DNA of 64,000 nucleotides from Acidimicrobiales bacterium (GCA_041394185.1 JAWKIQ010000001.1:310001-374000); one strand, 5' to 3'; counted from the first letter of the stretch, positions 7,760-15,804 are shown. Program-made: numbers and translations. The notes: a model not told the origin generated them from the letters alone.

Positions 7760-9081
7760 GTTCTTGCCCTATCACATGCGCCGCGGTCGCCGGGGCCAAC
7801 ACCGGTTGCGCAATGGGCCGCGGCCAGGTGGGCGGCTTCGACGGCCGAGGCTGCTGCGGCGTCTGCCAGCAACCCTTCGCTGCCGACCCAGTCACCCGCC
7901 AGGTACACGCCCGACATCTCGAGTGCGTCAACCGCAGGACGTCCGGCCATGCCACCACGGGCAGCAAGCGGCTGGCCGTGGGCAACGGTCAAGCGGTGCG
8001 AGTAGTGGATCTCGGCTATCTGGGCGGCGTCGATGCCCGCAGTGCGGGCCAAGGCCTCCAGCCGCGATCGGGTCGCGGTGTGATCGTGCGATTCACCATG
8101 GCGCAGGTAGCGCATCAGCCCGTAAAGGCTGTGCCCTGGCGGGGCGAGCGATGCTGGCGGGTCGTGGCGCGAGCAATAGAGGGGTTCGTCGATGCCGAGG
8201 ATGAAGCCCACAGCGGCCTCGCCCACGATGCCGACGTCGAGGGTCGCGGCCGCAACCGGTGGTCCGGCATCGGGACGCAGATCGGGCGAGCCAACGACCA
8301 ACCCCGCAACCGCCTCGGGCGACAGACCCGCCACCACAACCGCCGAAGCCTGGAGTGTTCGCGAGTTGTCCAGGGTCACCGAGGTGCCGTCGACGTGCGT
8401 CGCTGCGCACCGCTCTACGAACCGCACGCCCAGCTCGCGGCATGCACCAACCAGCCCGTCGACGATCTGCTGCCACCCGCCGTCGAGGTACAGCACACCA
8501 GATGAAAGCCCCAGCTTGACCTGCGCGATGGCGGCGTCGGCGCTGCCGATGTCGTGGTCGGCGCAGTAGGTGGTCAGGCGCACCAGGGCCTCGATCAGGC
8601 GCCGTACCTCAGGCTTCAACGCCAGCTCGTCGAGCCACTGGTCGACGCTCTGGTGGGCGTGGTCTGTCGGGTCTACTCGCTGCAACGATGCCAGCAGTTT
8701 GGCCAGCTGTGGCTTGGCCCGGCCGGGCACCAGATCGGAACGCATCAACGAAACTGCGCCGCCTGGCAGCAGCCCCAAGCGCTGATCGACCAGGCCCATG
8801 GCCCCCTTCAGTGGGGGAGGGGCACCCGTCACCTCGACGCCCAGATGCGAGAGCGCCCGGTGCAAGTGCTGGCCCGTGTACAGCGCGTGGGGTCCATGTC
8901 CGTGGCAGTATCCTTTTGCGTTTCGGGGCGACCGGCCCCGCCCGCCCGGTTCGCCTCGCTCGACCAGCGTCACCTTGTGTCCCAGCCGCGCCGCATGGCC
9001 CGCCGCCACCAGTCCGGCGATTCCGGCTCCTATGACGACGATGTCGGTGGGGTTGTGGTGGGGGTTTGTTGTTGCGTCCAT
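7756..9081 (-). CDS. FAD-dependent amine-oxidase/protoporphyrinogen-oxidase-like protein
   Basis: Flavoprotein of the NAD(P)-binding Rossmann, amine oxidase/phytoene desaturase-like superfamily, 441 residues. The N-terminus has the dinucleotide fold DIVVIGAGIAGLVAAGHAARLGHKVTLVERG followed by a GGRGRSP-like segment. The C-terminus has the second FAD segment GVYLAGDWVGSEGLLADAAAASAVEAA. The substrate is not evident. It is the first gene of a two-gene unit with the ECF41 sigma factor, a linkage typical of ECF41 loci, where an oxidoreductase or similar enzyme is the target. No Shine-Dalgarno precedes the ATG, and the putative -10 ends only 8 bases before it, so initiation is probably leaderless. 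Confidence 0.8.
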   Translation of the reverse strand: MDATTNPHHNPTDIVVIGAGIAGLVAAGHAARLGHKVTLVERGEPGGRGRSPRNAKGYCHGHGPHALYTGQHLHRALSHLGVEVTGAPPPLKGAMGLVDQRLGLLPGGAVSLMRSDLVPGRAKPQLAKLLASLQRVDPTDHAHQSVDQWLDELALKPEVRRLIEALVRLTTYCADHDIGSADAAIAQVKLGLSSGVLYLDGGWQQIVDGLVGACRELGVRFVERCAATHVDGTSVTLDNSRTLQASAVVVAGLSPEAVAGLVVGSPDLRPDAGPPVAAATLDVGIVGEAAVGFILGIDEPLYCSRHDPPASLAPPGHSLYGLMRYLRHGESHDHTATRSRLEALARTAGIDAAQIAEIHYSHRLTVAHGQPLAARGGMAGRPAVDALEMSGVYLAGDWVGSEGLLADAAAASAVEAAHLAAAHCATGVGPGDRGACDRART

Positions 9082-9089
9082 GCCGTCTT

Positions 9090-9116
9090 GACGAGACAGC
9101 GCCGCAAAACGTGACG
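9090..9116 (-). promoter_or_regulatory. Candidate ECF41-dependent promoter
   Basis: On the minus strand CGTCACG (9110-9116) is followed after exactly 16 bp by CGTC (9090-9093). From memory, ECF41 target promoters have TGTCACA at -35 and CGTC at -10. Five of seven -35 bases and all four -10 bases agree. The ATG of the FAD oxidoreductase-sigma operon starts 8 bp downstream, pointing to autoregulation and a leaderless start. Confidence 0.55.
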
Positions 9117-9120
9117 TCAG

Positions 9121-9576
9121 CTAGCTGAGGCCCTGCGCCTTGTCCCAGGCGGCGACACGTTCGGTGTCTTCGTAGTCTTCCCATCGGCGCAACCGGCCCC
9201 ACTTGATGTCGAGGAAAGCAGCAGCCCGGTTGTTGTAGCGGTCCTGTCCGTCTGGTCCAGGTGAGAAGTCGTGAAGCCGAAGAGCCACCCGCAGGTTCCA
9301 CGGCGGCCCGTTGACCAGGATGTCTTCGATGACGAATTGGTTGCCCTCGCGCACGAAACGATCGGCAAACGCTGTGCACTCGTCGATCCCCCTGTGTGTC
9401 GCGTGAGCCTGGCGGCCCTTCACCACGGGCCGGAACATCGTCGCCCAGGAGTTGTCGCCCGGAAACACGATCTCGACGTCGTCGCTGGCCATCGCGATCA
9501 GCAGCTTTGGATCGCCGCTGTTGAGGCGTTTGATCGAGTGGCGCACCAGGGCGCGCACCGCGGTCTTGTACATCAC
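9121..9576 (-). CDS. NTF2/SnoaL-like protein
   Basis: A 151-residue protein of the nuclear transport factor 2-like (SnoaL) fold; such proteins serve as small hydrolases, isomerases or ligand-binding domains. The N-terminal helix LVRHSIKRLNSGDPKLLIAM, then ASDDVEIVFPGDNSW, HRGIDECTAFADRFV and a C-terminal strand with DIKWGRLRRWEDYEDTERVAAWDK match the fold. No specific catalytic set can be named. It is the last gene of a tetR-crotonase-NTF2 unit; its start overlaps the crotonase stop by 4 bp, so the two products probably work in one pathway. Confidence 0.75.
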   Translation of the reverse strand: MMYKTAVRALVRHSIKRLNSGDPKLLIAMASDDVEIVFPGDNSWATMFRPVVKGRQAHATHRGIDECTAFADRFVREGNQFVIEDILVNGPPWNLRVALRLHDFSPGPDGQDRYNNRAAAFLDIKWGRLRRWEDYEDTERVAAWDKAQGLS

Positions 9577-10286
9577 TGTCCCCTCTCGCCCGTAGCCGAC
9601 GAGCTTGCGGCGAACTCGGCCGAGTGCAACGTTGCCATGGCGCTCAGAACCGCTCGCCTCGATCGTTGCTTGGTGCCCTCGTGTGCGGTCGGGTCCAGCG
9701 TGCCAAGGGCACGGGCAGCCTCGGTGGCCCGTGCCAGAACGTCGCCCGGGGCCACCAGCTCGTGGAAGAACCCGGCGCGTTCGGCCTCGGCGGGTGAGTA
9801 GAGCTTTGCGGTGACCGTTGCGTGGTCGAACCAGGTCGAGGCCAACTGGTGGCGTGCCAGCTCGATGCCGTAGTGCGGGATCGTCAGCCCGATGGCCACC
9901 TCGTTGAGACCTACCTTGAACGGCCCGTCGGCGCCTATCCGATGGTCGCAGGCCAACAGTGTGAACGCCCCTTGGGCAATGGCGTGGCCGTTGCAGGCAG
10001 CCACCGTTGGGTGCGGGTGGCCGAGTATCCGCTGGATCAGGTCGCCGCCGGCTCGCATCGTCTCGGCAACGACGGCTTGGGGTTGATCGAAGACCGCCAG
10101 GTCGTACCCGGCCGAAAAGATGTTGCCCCTGCCCGTGAGCACCACCACAGCACGGTCGCTTCTGGCCCTGGCGAAGGCCGCGTCGAGTTGGGAGATCATC
10201 TCCGCCGACATCACGTTGGCCTTGCCGTCGTCCATGACGATCGTGGCCACTCCATCGGACAGCTGGTAGGTGAGCAGGTCGGTCAT
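9573..10286 (-). CDS. Enoyl-CoA hydratase/isomerase (crotonase) family protein
   Basis: Crotonase-fold enzyme acting on an acyl-CoA, 237 residues. The oxyanion-hole segments are GRGNIFSAGYDLAVF and ACNGHAIAQGAFTLLACDHRIGA. The usual second catalytic Glu region reads VGLNEVAIGLTIPHYG, which keeps a Glu. The ATG at 10286 is chosen for its AGGAG 8 bases upstream; longer readings run back through tetR. It lies 8 bp after tetR and overlaps the NTF2-like gene by 4 bp. The divergent carnitine genes suggest a role in short-chain acyl-CoA or carnitine-related metabolism, but its substrate is not shown by the sequence. Confidence 0.85.
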   Translation of the reverse strand: MTDLLTYQLSDGVATIVMDDGKANVMSAEMISQLDAAFARARSDRAVVVLTGRGNIFSAGYDLAVFDQPQAVVAETMRAGGDLIQRILGHPHPTVAACNGHAIAQGAFTLLACDHRIGADGPFKVGLNEVAIGLTIPHYGIELARHQLASTWFDHATVTAKLYSPAEAERAGFFHELVAPGDVLARATEAARALGTLDPTAHEGTKQRSRRAVLSAMATLHSAEFAASSSATGERGQ

Positions 10287-10294
10287 CGTTTCTC

Positions 10295-10870
10295 CTAGAG
10301 GGTCGAACGCAGGGCGGCCAGGGCAGAGCGTTGAAACACGGTCGTCAGCTGGGTCGGCCGTTGAGCGACCAGGCCACGAGTCCACCGCCGGCAGTACTCC
10401 TGGGCGGGGCCGATGATCAGCGGGTGGCTGACGTCGACAGGCAGGCCTGCACAGAGGCCGTGTTCGGCGGCCCGTGCAGTCAGCTCGCCGATGGCGGCGA
10501 AGAACTGGTCGTTTGCCGCGCTCAGCTGACCCGCCGCCAACTCCAACAGTTCGTCTGGCTGGGTCATGAACAGGAAGTGGGCCCGCTGGCGGTTCGACTC
10601 GACCCACAACAGGTGGCTGGCCACGAACTGTTCCACCGTGTGTTTGGGGTCGCCGGGGCCCAGCGCAACTCGCGACGCCACGTTCTGGTAGTCGGCCATT
10701 GCGCCGACATAGACCTCGGCTGCCAGCGCGGCCTTGGAGGCGAAGGCATGAAACATGCTGCCCGACGACAGACCCAACGCTTTGCGAACCGAGTTCATCG
10801 AGAACGCGGCGTACCCGACGTCGAGCAGTTGCCGTTCGGCCTCGGCCAGGATGCGATCTCGGGTCGTCAT
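10295..10870 (-). CDS. TetR-family transcriptional regulator
   Basis: A 191-residue one-component repressor. The N-terminal HTH is typical: TRDRILAEAERQLLDVGYAAFSMNSVRKALGLSSGSMFHAFASKAALAAEVY. The remainder is the variable ligand-binding helical domain. It heads the operon with the crotonase and NTF2-like genes and is divergent from the BKACE-carnitine dehydrogenase pair. Two perfect TAGAG-N5-CTCTA repeats begin directly at its start codon, so it very probably represses both its own operon and the divergent one. The ligand may be a CoA ester or carnitine-derived compound; this is inference. Confidence 0.88.
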   Translation of the reverse strand: MTTRDRILAEAERQLLDVGYAAFSMNSVRKALGLSSGSMFHAFASKAALAAEVYVGAMADYQNVASRVALGPGDPKHTVEQFVASHLLWVESNRQRAHFLFMTQPDELLELAAGQLSAANDQFFAAIGELTARAAEHGLCAGLPVDVSHPLIIGPAQEYCRRWTRGLVAQRPTQLTTVFQRSALAALRSTL

Positions 10871-10898
10871 TAGAGCGATACTCTAGAGAAGGACTCTA
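10871..10898. promoter_or_regulatory. Twin TetR operator, two overlapping TAGAG-N5-CTCTA repeats
   Basis: Two perfect 15-bp inverted repeats with identical arms: TAGAG-CGATA-CTCTA at 10871-10885 and TAGAG-AAGGA-CTCTA at 10884-10898. They share two bases and lie 13 bp apart. They abut the tetR start codon and precede the divergent BKACE gene by 70 bp. Such a double site often binds two TetR dimers cooperatively. Confidence 0.7.
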
Positions 10899-10968
10899 GT
10901 CACTGCAAGAGTGGGCTGCCAGGCACGCGCGTGGCAATGTGTGCGCCGATGTCGTCGATCGGAGAGTC

Positions 10969-11862
10969 ATGCCCAGCGTGTTCATAACCTGCGCCGTCAC
11001 GGGTGGAGGCGACACCGTCGGAAAGTCACCGCACGTGCCCGTGTCTCCCGAACAGATCGCTGACGCCGCGATCGAAGCGGCAAAGGCCGGTGCGGCGGTG
11101 GTTCACTGCCACGTTCGCGATCTCGACACCGGCAAGCAGAGTCGCGATCTCGACCTCTACAAGGAACTGACAGATCGCATCCGGTCGTCCAGCACCGACG
11201 TGGTGCTGAATCTCACTGGGGGCACGGGCGCCGACCTGACGCTGGGCGGGGTCGAGAATCCCCTGCCTTTGGATGAGGCCGGCACCGACCTGGCCGGGGC
11301 CACCGAGAGGATGGCCCACATACGCGAGTGCCTGCCCGAGATCGCCACCATCGACATGGGAACCATGAACTTCGGCGAGGGCGACTATGTCATGACCAAC
11401 ACCACAGGGCAGCTCGACGAGATCGCCCGCCAGTTCGCTGACCTGCCGGTGACCCCCGAGCTCGAGTGCTTCGACACCGGACACCTTTGGTATGCCAAGG
11501 ACCAGGATCAGCGAGGCCTTTATGAGGGCAAGACCGTGCTGGCCCAGCTGTGCATGGGGGTTCCGTGGGGCGCACCCGACGACATGAACACCCTGATGGC
11601 GATGGTCAACAACGTGCCATCACACTGGCACTATTCGGCCTTCTCGATAGGTCGCCGTCAGCTGGAGTACGTGGCGGCCGCGGCCCTGGTGGGGGCCAAC
11701 GTTCGGGTGGGGCTCGAAGACAATCTGTACCTGTCGCGGGGTGTGCTCGCGACCAACGGCCAACTGGTCGAGCGGGCGGTGACCATCCTCGAGGCCATGA
11801 ACTTCGAGGTGCTGGGACCCGAGCAGGTCCGCAGCCGCCTGGGCCTCACCAAGGTCGGCTGA
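10969..11862 (+). CDS. Beta-keto acid cleavage enzyme (BKACE, DUF849), probable dehydrocarnitine cleavage
   Basis: Zinc enzyme of the 3-keto-5-aminohexanoate cleavage family that splits a beta-keto acid using acetyl-CoA. 297 residues in a TIM barrel. The zinc-binding HCHVRD follows the second strand, and NLTGGTG, IATIDMGTMNFGEGDY and ELECFDTGH are family segments. ATG 10969 has GGAG 4-5 bases upstream. The next gene is L-carnitine dehydrogenase, the same pairing as CdhC-CdhA in Pseudomonas carnitine catabolism. The likely reaction is therefore 3-dehydrocarnitine plus acetyl-CoA to acetoacetate and betainyl-CoA. The family is broad, so the substrate rests on context. Confidence 0.85.
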   Translation: MPSVFITCAVTGGGDTVGKSPHVPVSPEQIADAAIEAAKAGAAVVHCHVRDLDTGKQSRDLDLYKELTDRIRSSSTDVVLNLTGGTGADLTLGGVENPLPLDEAGTDLAGATERMAHIRECLPEIATIDMGTMNFGEGDYVMTNTTGQLDEIARQFADLPVTPELECFDTGHLWYAKDQDQRGLYEGKTVLAQLCMGVPWGAPDDMNTLMAMVNNVPSHWHYSAFSIGRRQLEYVAAAALVGANVRVGLEDNLYLSRGVLATNGQLVERAVTILEAMNFEVLGPEQVRSRLGLTKVG

Positions 11863-11873
11863 GGAGGGTCCCG

Positions 11874-12851
11874 GTGAGCGAATCTCACATTGCCATCGTC
11901 GGTGCGGGCGTGATCGGCGCCGCATGGGCCGCCCGGTTTGCGATGCACGGGTTCGACGTGCGCATCAGCGATCCATCGACTTCGACGTCCCGAGTGGTCG
12001 ACGAGGTCATGTCGAACGCCCGAGCTGCCTGGGCCGACCTGGACCTGCCAGCGGGGGACGAGGGGCGCGTGACAATCGTCGATTCGATTGCCGATGCCGT
12101 CGATGGTGCGATGCACGTACAGGAATCGGCACCCGAGGACGTGGCCCTCAAGACCGGCATCCTCGCGGCCATCGCGGAAGCATGCCCGGCCGAGACCGTC
12201 ATCGCATCCTCGACCTCGGGCATCCGGCCGTCGCAGTTGCAGACTGCGATCCGCCACCCCGAGCGGCTCGTGGTCGGTCACCCTTTCAATCCGGTGTACC
12301 TGCTGCCGCTGGTCGAGGTCGTGGGCGGCGAAGCGACGTCGACCGAGGCCATCGCAGCAGCGATGGCGACCTATCGCTCGGTTTCCATGCACCCGCTGCA
12401 CGTGAGGGTCGAGATCGACGCGTTCATCGCCGACCGGCTGCTCGAGGCGGTGTGGCGCGAGGCCCTGTGGCTGGTGAAAGACGGTGTGGCCACCACCGCA
12501 GAGATCGACGACGCGATCCGCTATGGGTTCGGTCTTCGGTGGGCTCAGATGGGCTTGTTCGAGACCTATCGGGTGGCCGGCGGCGAAGGTGGGATGGCCC
12601 ACTTCATGCGGCAGTTCGGACCGTGTCTCAGCTGGCCGTGGACCAAGCTCACCGACGTGCCCGAGCTGACCGAAGACCTGGTGCAACTGATTGCCGATCA
12701 GTCCGACGAACAGTCGGGCCAGCATTCGATACGCGAACTCGAACGACTCCGTGACCGGAACCTGGCCGCGATCCTGCGCTCGCTCGAAGCCAACGATTGG
12801 GCCGCAGGGGCAACGCTGGCCGAGCAGAGAAGGCGTCTGTCCTCGCAGTAG
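11874..12851 (+). CDS. lcdH: L-carnitine dehydrogenase (3-hydroxyacyl-CoA dehydrogenase family)
   Basis: NAD-dependent oxidation of L-carnitine to 3-dehydrocarnitine. 325 residues from a GTG with GGAGG six bases upstream. The Rossmann motif is GAGVIGAAWAARFAMHGFDV. The central SSTSGIRPSQ and GHPFNPVYLLPLVEVVGG, then DAFIADRLLEAVWREALWLV, DGVATTAEIDDAIRYGFGLRW and HFMRQFGP closely match, from memory, characterised carnitine dehydrogenases such as CdhA. In some bacteria the enzyme is fused to a betainyl-CoA thioesterase; here there is no such domain. It lies 11 bp after the BKACE gene, and the pair would convert carnitine toward glycine betaine. Confidence 0.85.
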   Translation: MSESHIAIVGAGVIGAAWAARFAMHGFDVRISDPSTSTSRVVDEVMSNARAAWADLDLPAGDEGRVTIVDSIADAVDGAMHVQESAPEDVALKTGILAAIAEACPAETVIASSTSGIRPSQLQTAIRHPERLVVGHPFNPVYLLPLVEVVGGEATSTEAIAAAMATYRSVSMHPLHVRVEIDAFIADRLLEAVWREALWLVKDGVATTAEIDDAIRYGFGLRWAQMGLFETYRVAGGEGGMAHFMRQFGPCLSWPWTKLTDVPELTEDLVQLIADQSDEQSGQHSIRELERLRDRNLAAILRSLEANDWAAGATLAEQRRRLSSQ

Positions 12852-12865
12852 CAGCCGCTTCGCCG

Positions 12866-13315
12866 TCAGTCGCTGCCCGCGATGGTGCGGGCGGTGAGCA
12901 GCGCTGCGGTGCGCGGTCCCGACCGTGCCTGTGGCTCGGGTCGTTCGGGCGCTCCGTTGGCGGCGGCGTCGGCCAGGGCGAACGCCAAGATGTAGTGCTT
13001 GGTTTCGTTGAACGAGGCCGCGACCTCGGCGAATCCACCGACGACATCTGTGGCCGACCTGATCCTCACGACCTGGTCGGCCGATTCGCCTGGTGGCGCA
13101 CAGTGTTTCGGGTCTGAGGTCACCAGATACTCGCGACAGGCCAGAGGGCGGTCGGGCCTGATCGAGCACACCCCGTCGTCCAGAAGCGGACACGCAACGT
13201 CGGCTTCTTCGGGGTCGTCGATGATCCGTCGAGAGCTCGAGTCGATCAGCGCTCGAGCTGCCGCCAGTAGGTCGTCGGGGCCGTAGACCACCGACGCAAC
13301 GGGTAAGAGGGGCAT
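12866..13315 (-). CDS. YkgJ-family cysteine-cluster protein, N-terminally short
   Basis: A 149-residue protein related to the YkgJ/YcgN zinc-or-iron cysteine cluster family. The C-terminal half of the cluster is present: DVACPLLDDGVCSIRPDRPLAC and a later Cys in DPKHC. The usual N-terminal CxxCC segment of the family is absent in this reading and I found no upstream in-frame extension, so the gene may be divergent or shortened. It is preceded by an 89-residue hypothetical 16 bp upstream on the same strand and is convergent with the carnitine dehydrogenase gene. Function unknown; these proteins are often metal-binding. Confidence 0.65.
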   Translation of the reverse strand: MPLLPVASVVYGPDDLLAAARALIDSSSRRIIDDPEEADVACPLLDDGVCSIRPDRPLACREYLVTSDPKHCAPPGESADQVVRIRSATDVVGGFAEVAASFNETKHYILAFALADAAANGAPERPEPQARSGPRTAALLTARTIAGSD

Positions 13316-13331
13316 CGACGTAACTGTCCGG

Positions 13332-13601
13332 TCAGAACTTGAAGATGCTGCCGACGTCGCGAAGTTCGACCTTGCCGTGGACGTTGCCTCTGTTGAGTTT
13401 CGGCGACGACGAGTCGTAGGTCATGGCCCTGAAATCCTGGATTTCGAAGTTGCCCATGAACCCCTCTACCTCGTCGGCCTCGGCCTCGGCCAATGCCGCA
13501 ACGAGCTCGTTCAAGGCCGTTCGCACACGTGGTGTGGGGGTGTAGTCGTCGCCCATCTCGACGTTGATTCGAAGCTGATCGGAAGCAACAGGTGTAGTCA
13601 T
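13332..13601 (-). CDS. Hypothetical protein, 89 residues
   Basis: I do not recognise a family. The product begins MTTPVASDQLRINVEMGDD and continues with a helix TALNELVAALAEAEADEVEGF and a C-terminal FEIQDFRAMTYDSSSPKLN. It is acidic, with no membrane segment or signal peptide. Codon use (G/C at third positions) looks coding. It lies 16 bp upstream of the YkgJ-like gene on the same strand and is divergent from the BrkB-family gene, whose stress-type promoter starts 46 bp beyond its start codon. Confidence 0.6.
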   Translation of the reverse strand: MTTPVASDQLRINVEMGDDYTPTPRVRTALNELVAALAEAEADEVEGFMGNFEIQDFRAMTYDSSSPKLNRGNVHGKVELRDVGSIFKF

Positions 13602-13647
13602 GCAACCGAGACGTTGGCCGTGGGCGGTGGTTACGTCCATGCGTCCG

Positions 13648-13673
13648 GTTTCGTCATCGGCGCGAGCGGGTAG
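13648..13673 (+). promoter_or_regulatory. SigB/SigF-type promoter of the BrkB-family gene
   Basis: GTTT at 13648-13651, 16-bp spacer, GGGTAG at 13668-13673. This fits the general-stress sigma pattern GTTT-N14-17-GGGTA(T/G). The ATG at 13685 follows 11 bases later, so the transcript is probably leaderless. The same pattern recurs before seven other genes here. Confidence 0.6.
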
Positions 13674-13684
13674 GGCTCGATTCG

Positions 13685-14698
13685 ATGAACGAACCCGCTG
13701 CCGGCCTCGAAGATGCTGCGAGCGGCCTGTGGTCGTCGATCGAGCGGCGTTGGAACGCTGGGATGGACGAGATCGATCGCATCCAGCGCCGGCGCAAGCC
13801 CACGGCGTTCGTGGTCGGCGTGCTGAAGAGGTTTGCCGAAGACCGCGGTGTTCAGCTGGGTACACTGATCGCTTACTACGGGCTGCTTTCGATCTTTCCC
13901 TTGATGGTGGTGTTGCTGACCGTGGCCGGCTTTGTGTTCGACAGCCGACCCGATCTTCGCGCCGACCTCGAGCGCACCGTCTTGCAGCAGTTCCCGACGA
14001 TGGGCCCGACGATCCGCCAGAACACCCAGGCGATCCGTGGCAACTTCGTGTCGTTGGTGCTGGGTCTCGCCGGCGCAGTGTGGGCCGGGCTCGCCGCCGT
14101 GAACGCGGCCGAGGTGGCTTTGAACGGCATCTACAACGTGGCGCGCCACGAACGTCCAAACCCGATCAAACGCCGGCTCAAGTCGCTGCGGATGCTGCTG
14201 ATACTGGGCCTGGGCGTGTTGGCCTCGGTGATGGTGGCCAACCTGGGGCGGGTGGTCGACGGCCTGGGCGGGTTGCAGGCCGTGTGGTTGGCGTGTGCGT
14301 CGATCGGCATCAACACGGCCCTGTATGCGCTGGCATACCGATCGTTGGTGTCGGCAGACCTCAGCTGGCGATCGGTAGCACCCGGGGCCGCGCTGGCCGG
14401 TTCGGTCTGGTGGCTGCTGACCACCGTGGGCGGCATCTACACAGAGCGCACTCTGGCCTCGGCGTCGGCCACCTACGGCGCTGTTGCCAGCGCGATCGCC
14501 CTGCTCGCCTGGATCTACCTGCAAGCGCAGGTGACCCTGATCGGCGCCGAAGTCAACGTCGTGTTGCGGCGGCGTTGGTGGCCACGAAGCCTCACCGGGC
14601 GTGATCTGACCACGGCCGACCGCGAGGCGATGAGGCTGCACCTGCAGAGCGAGAAGCTTCACGAGTCGATGCAGCTCGATGTCGACTTCGGTCAATGA
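13685..14698 (+). CDS. YihY/BrkB-family inner membrane protein
   Basis: Integral membrane protein of 337 residues with about six membrane-spanning segments, for example YYGLLSIFPLMVVLLTVAGFVF, GNFVSLVLGLAGAVWAGLAAV, MLLILGLGVLASVMVANLG and a last one running into LLAWIYLQAQVTLIGAEVN. GTLIAYYGLLSIFPLM is the typical start of the conserved YihY domain. The biochemical role of the family is unsettled; transport or envelope roles have been proposed, and the old ribonuclease BN name is considered wrong. Behind a SigB/SigF-like promoter, it belongs with the envelope-stress set elsewhere in the window. Confidence 0.88.
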   Translation: MNEPAAGLEDAASGLWSSIERRWNAGMDEIDRIQRRRKPTAFVVGVLKRFAEDRGVQLGTLIAYYGLLSIFPLMVVLLTVAGFVFDSRPDLRADLERTVLQQFPTMGPTIRQNTQAIRGNFVSLVLGLAGAVWAGLAAVNAAEVALNGIYNVARHERPNPIKRRLKSLRMLLILGLGVLASVMVANLGRVVDGLGGLQAVWLACASIGINTALYALAYRSLVSADLSWRSVAPGAALAGSVWWLLTTVGGIYTERTLASASATYGAVASAIALLAWIYLQAQVTLIGAEVNVVLRRRWWPRSLTGRDLTTADREAMRLHLQSEKLHESMQLDVDFGQ

Positions 14699-14827
14699 GT
14701 GCCTCAACGCCCTCTGGTCAATGCCGTTTCGAGCCATGCCCAGTCATCCACGGCATGACAAATCTCACGTCGAATTGGTGATCGGTCGGACTGTTGCTTC
14801 AGCCGTTCTCGTTGGACGATCTAAGGC

Positions 14828-15733
14828 ATGGAAACGTGCATTCGACTGAGAGGCGTAGAGAAGGTCTTCCCGGTGCCGGGCGGCGAGCCCGTGCGAGCCG
14901 TGAAGGGAATCGATCTCGAGATCGGTTCGGGTGAGATCGTCGCCCTGCTGGGCCCCAACGGCGCCGGCAAGACGACCACCATCGACATGATCCTGGGCTT
15001 TGCCGAGCCCACCGCCGGCGAGGTGTCGGTGTTCGCGATGAGTCCCAGGCAGGCCGTGGCCCAGGCCCGGGTGTCTGCGGTGCTGCAAACCGGTGGACTG
15101 CTGAGAGATCTGACCGTGCGCGAAACGGTTCAGCTGATCGCATCGACATATGGAAAGACCGACGCCGCCGCTGACGACGTCATCGAGCGCGCAGGACTGG
15201 CGGGGCGAAGCACCCGCATGGTCGCCAAGTGCTCGGGAGGCGAGCAGCAACGACTGCGGTTTGCCCTGGCCCTTCTGGCCGACCCCGACCTGTTGCTGCT
15301 GGACGAACCCACAGCTGGCATGGACGTCGAGGCCCGCCAGTCGTTCTGGGCGACGATGAAGACCGAGGCCCAGGCTGGTCGCACCATCGTGTTCGCAACC
15401 CACTACCTGCAAGAAGCCGAGGACTTCGCAGCCCGCACCGTGTTGTTGGCGTCGGGCCTGATCGTCGCCGACGGCCCCACCGACCTGGTCAGGAAGCGGG
15501 CCGCGGGCCGAACCGTGCGAGCGTCGGTAGCCGCCGAACACATGAGTTCTGTGGTCTCGGAGCTGCGAGCCCGAGCCGGTGTGCGTTCGGTCAGCACCGA
15601 AGGCGATCGGGTGGTTGTCGACACCACCGAATCAGACCTGATCGCCCGACGCCTGCTCGACCTGGGCGGATTCGACCTCGAGATCGAACCGGCGTCGCTC
15701 GAACGAGCATTCCTGGAACTGACGAACCGATGA
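14828..15733 (+). CDS. ABC transporter ATP-binding protein (exporter type)
   Basis: ATPase of an ABC-2-type exporter, 301 residues. Walker A is GPNGAGKTT, the signature motif reads KCSGGEQQR (Cys for the usual Leu), and Walker B is LLLLDEPTAG, followed by ATHYLQEAEDFA with the switch His. The C-terminal 80 residues are the regulatory extension found in drug-export subunits. The permease follows directly, then a histidine kinase and response regulator, all with 4-bp overlaps or near-overlaps. This layout resembles the linearmycin-resistance (lnr/yvf) and other antibiotic-sensing export systems of Gram-positives. An inverted repeat CATGCC-N11-GGCATG at 14735-14757 upstream may be a binding site. 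Confidence 0.9.
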   Translation: METCIRLRGVEKVFPVPGGEPVRAVKGIDLEIGSGEIVALLGPNGAGKTTTIDMILGFAEPTAGEVSVFAMSPRQAVAQARVSAVLQTGGLLRDLTVRETVQLIASTYGKTDAAADDVIERAGLAGRSTRMVAKCSGGEQQRLRFALALLADPDLLLLDEPTAGMDVEARQSFWATMKTEAQAGRTIVFATHYLQEAEDFAARTVLLASGLIVADGPTDLVRKRAAGRTVRASVAAEHMSSVVSELRARAGVRSVSTEGDRVVVDTTESDLIARRLLDLGGFDLEIEPASLERAFLELTNR

Positions 15734-15804
15734 CCCCATCCCAGACAGCAACCCCAATGCCGCCCGCCGCAGCAACGAACGCGGCTTCGCCTAGGAGCTT
15801 CCCG

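Noticed and set aside
11658..13193. Long minus-strand frame across the carnitine dehydrogenase gene
   Set aside because: Antisense to a gene with clear motifs; its composition is not protein-like and it crosses into the YkgJ-like gene.
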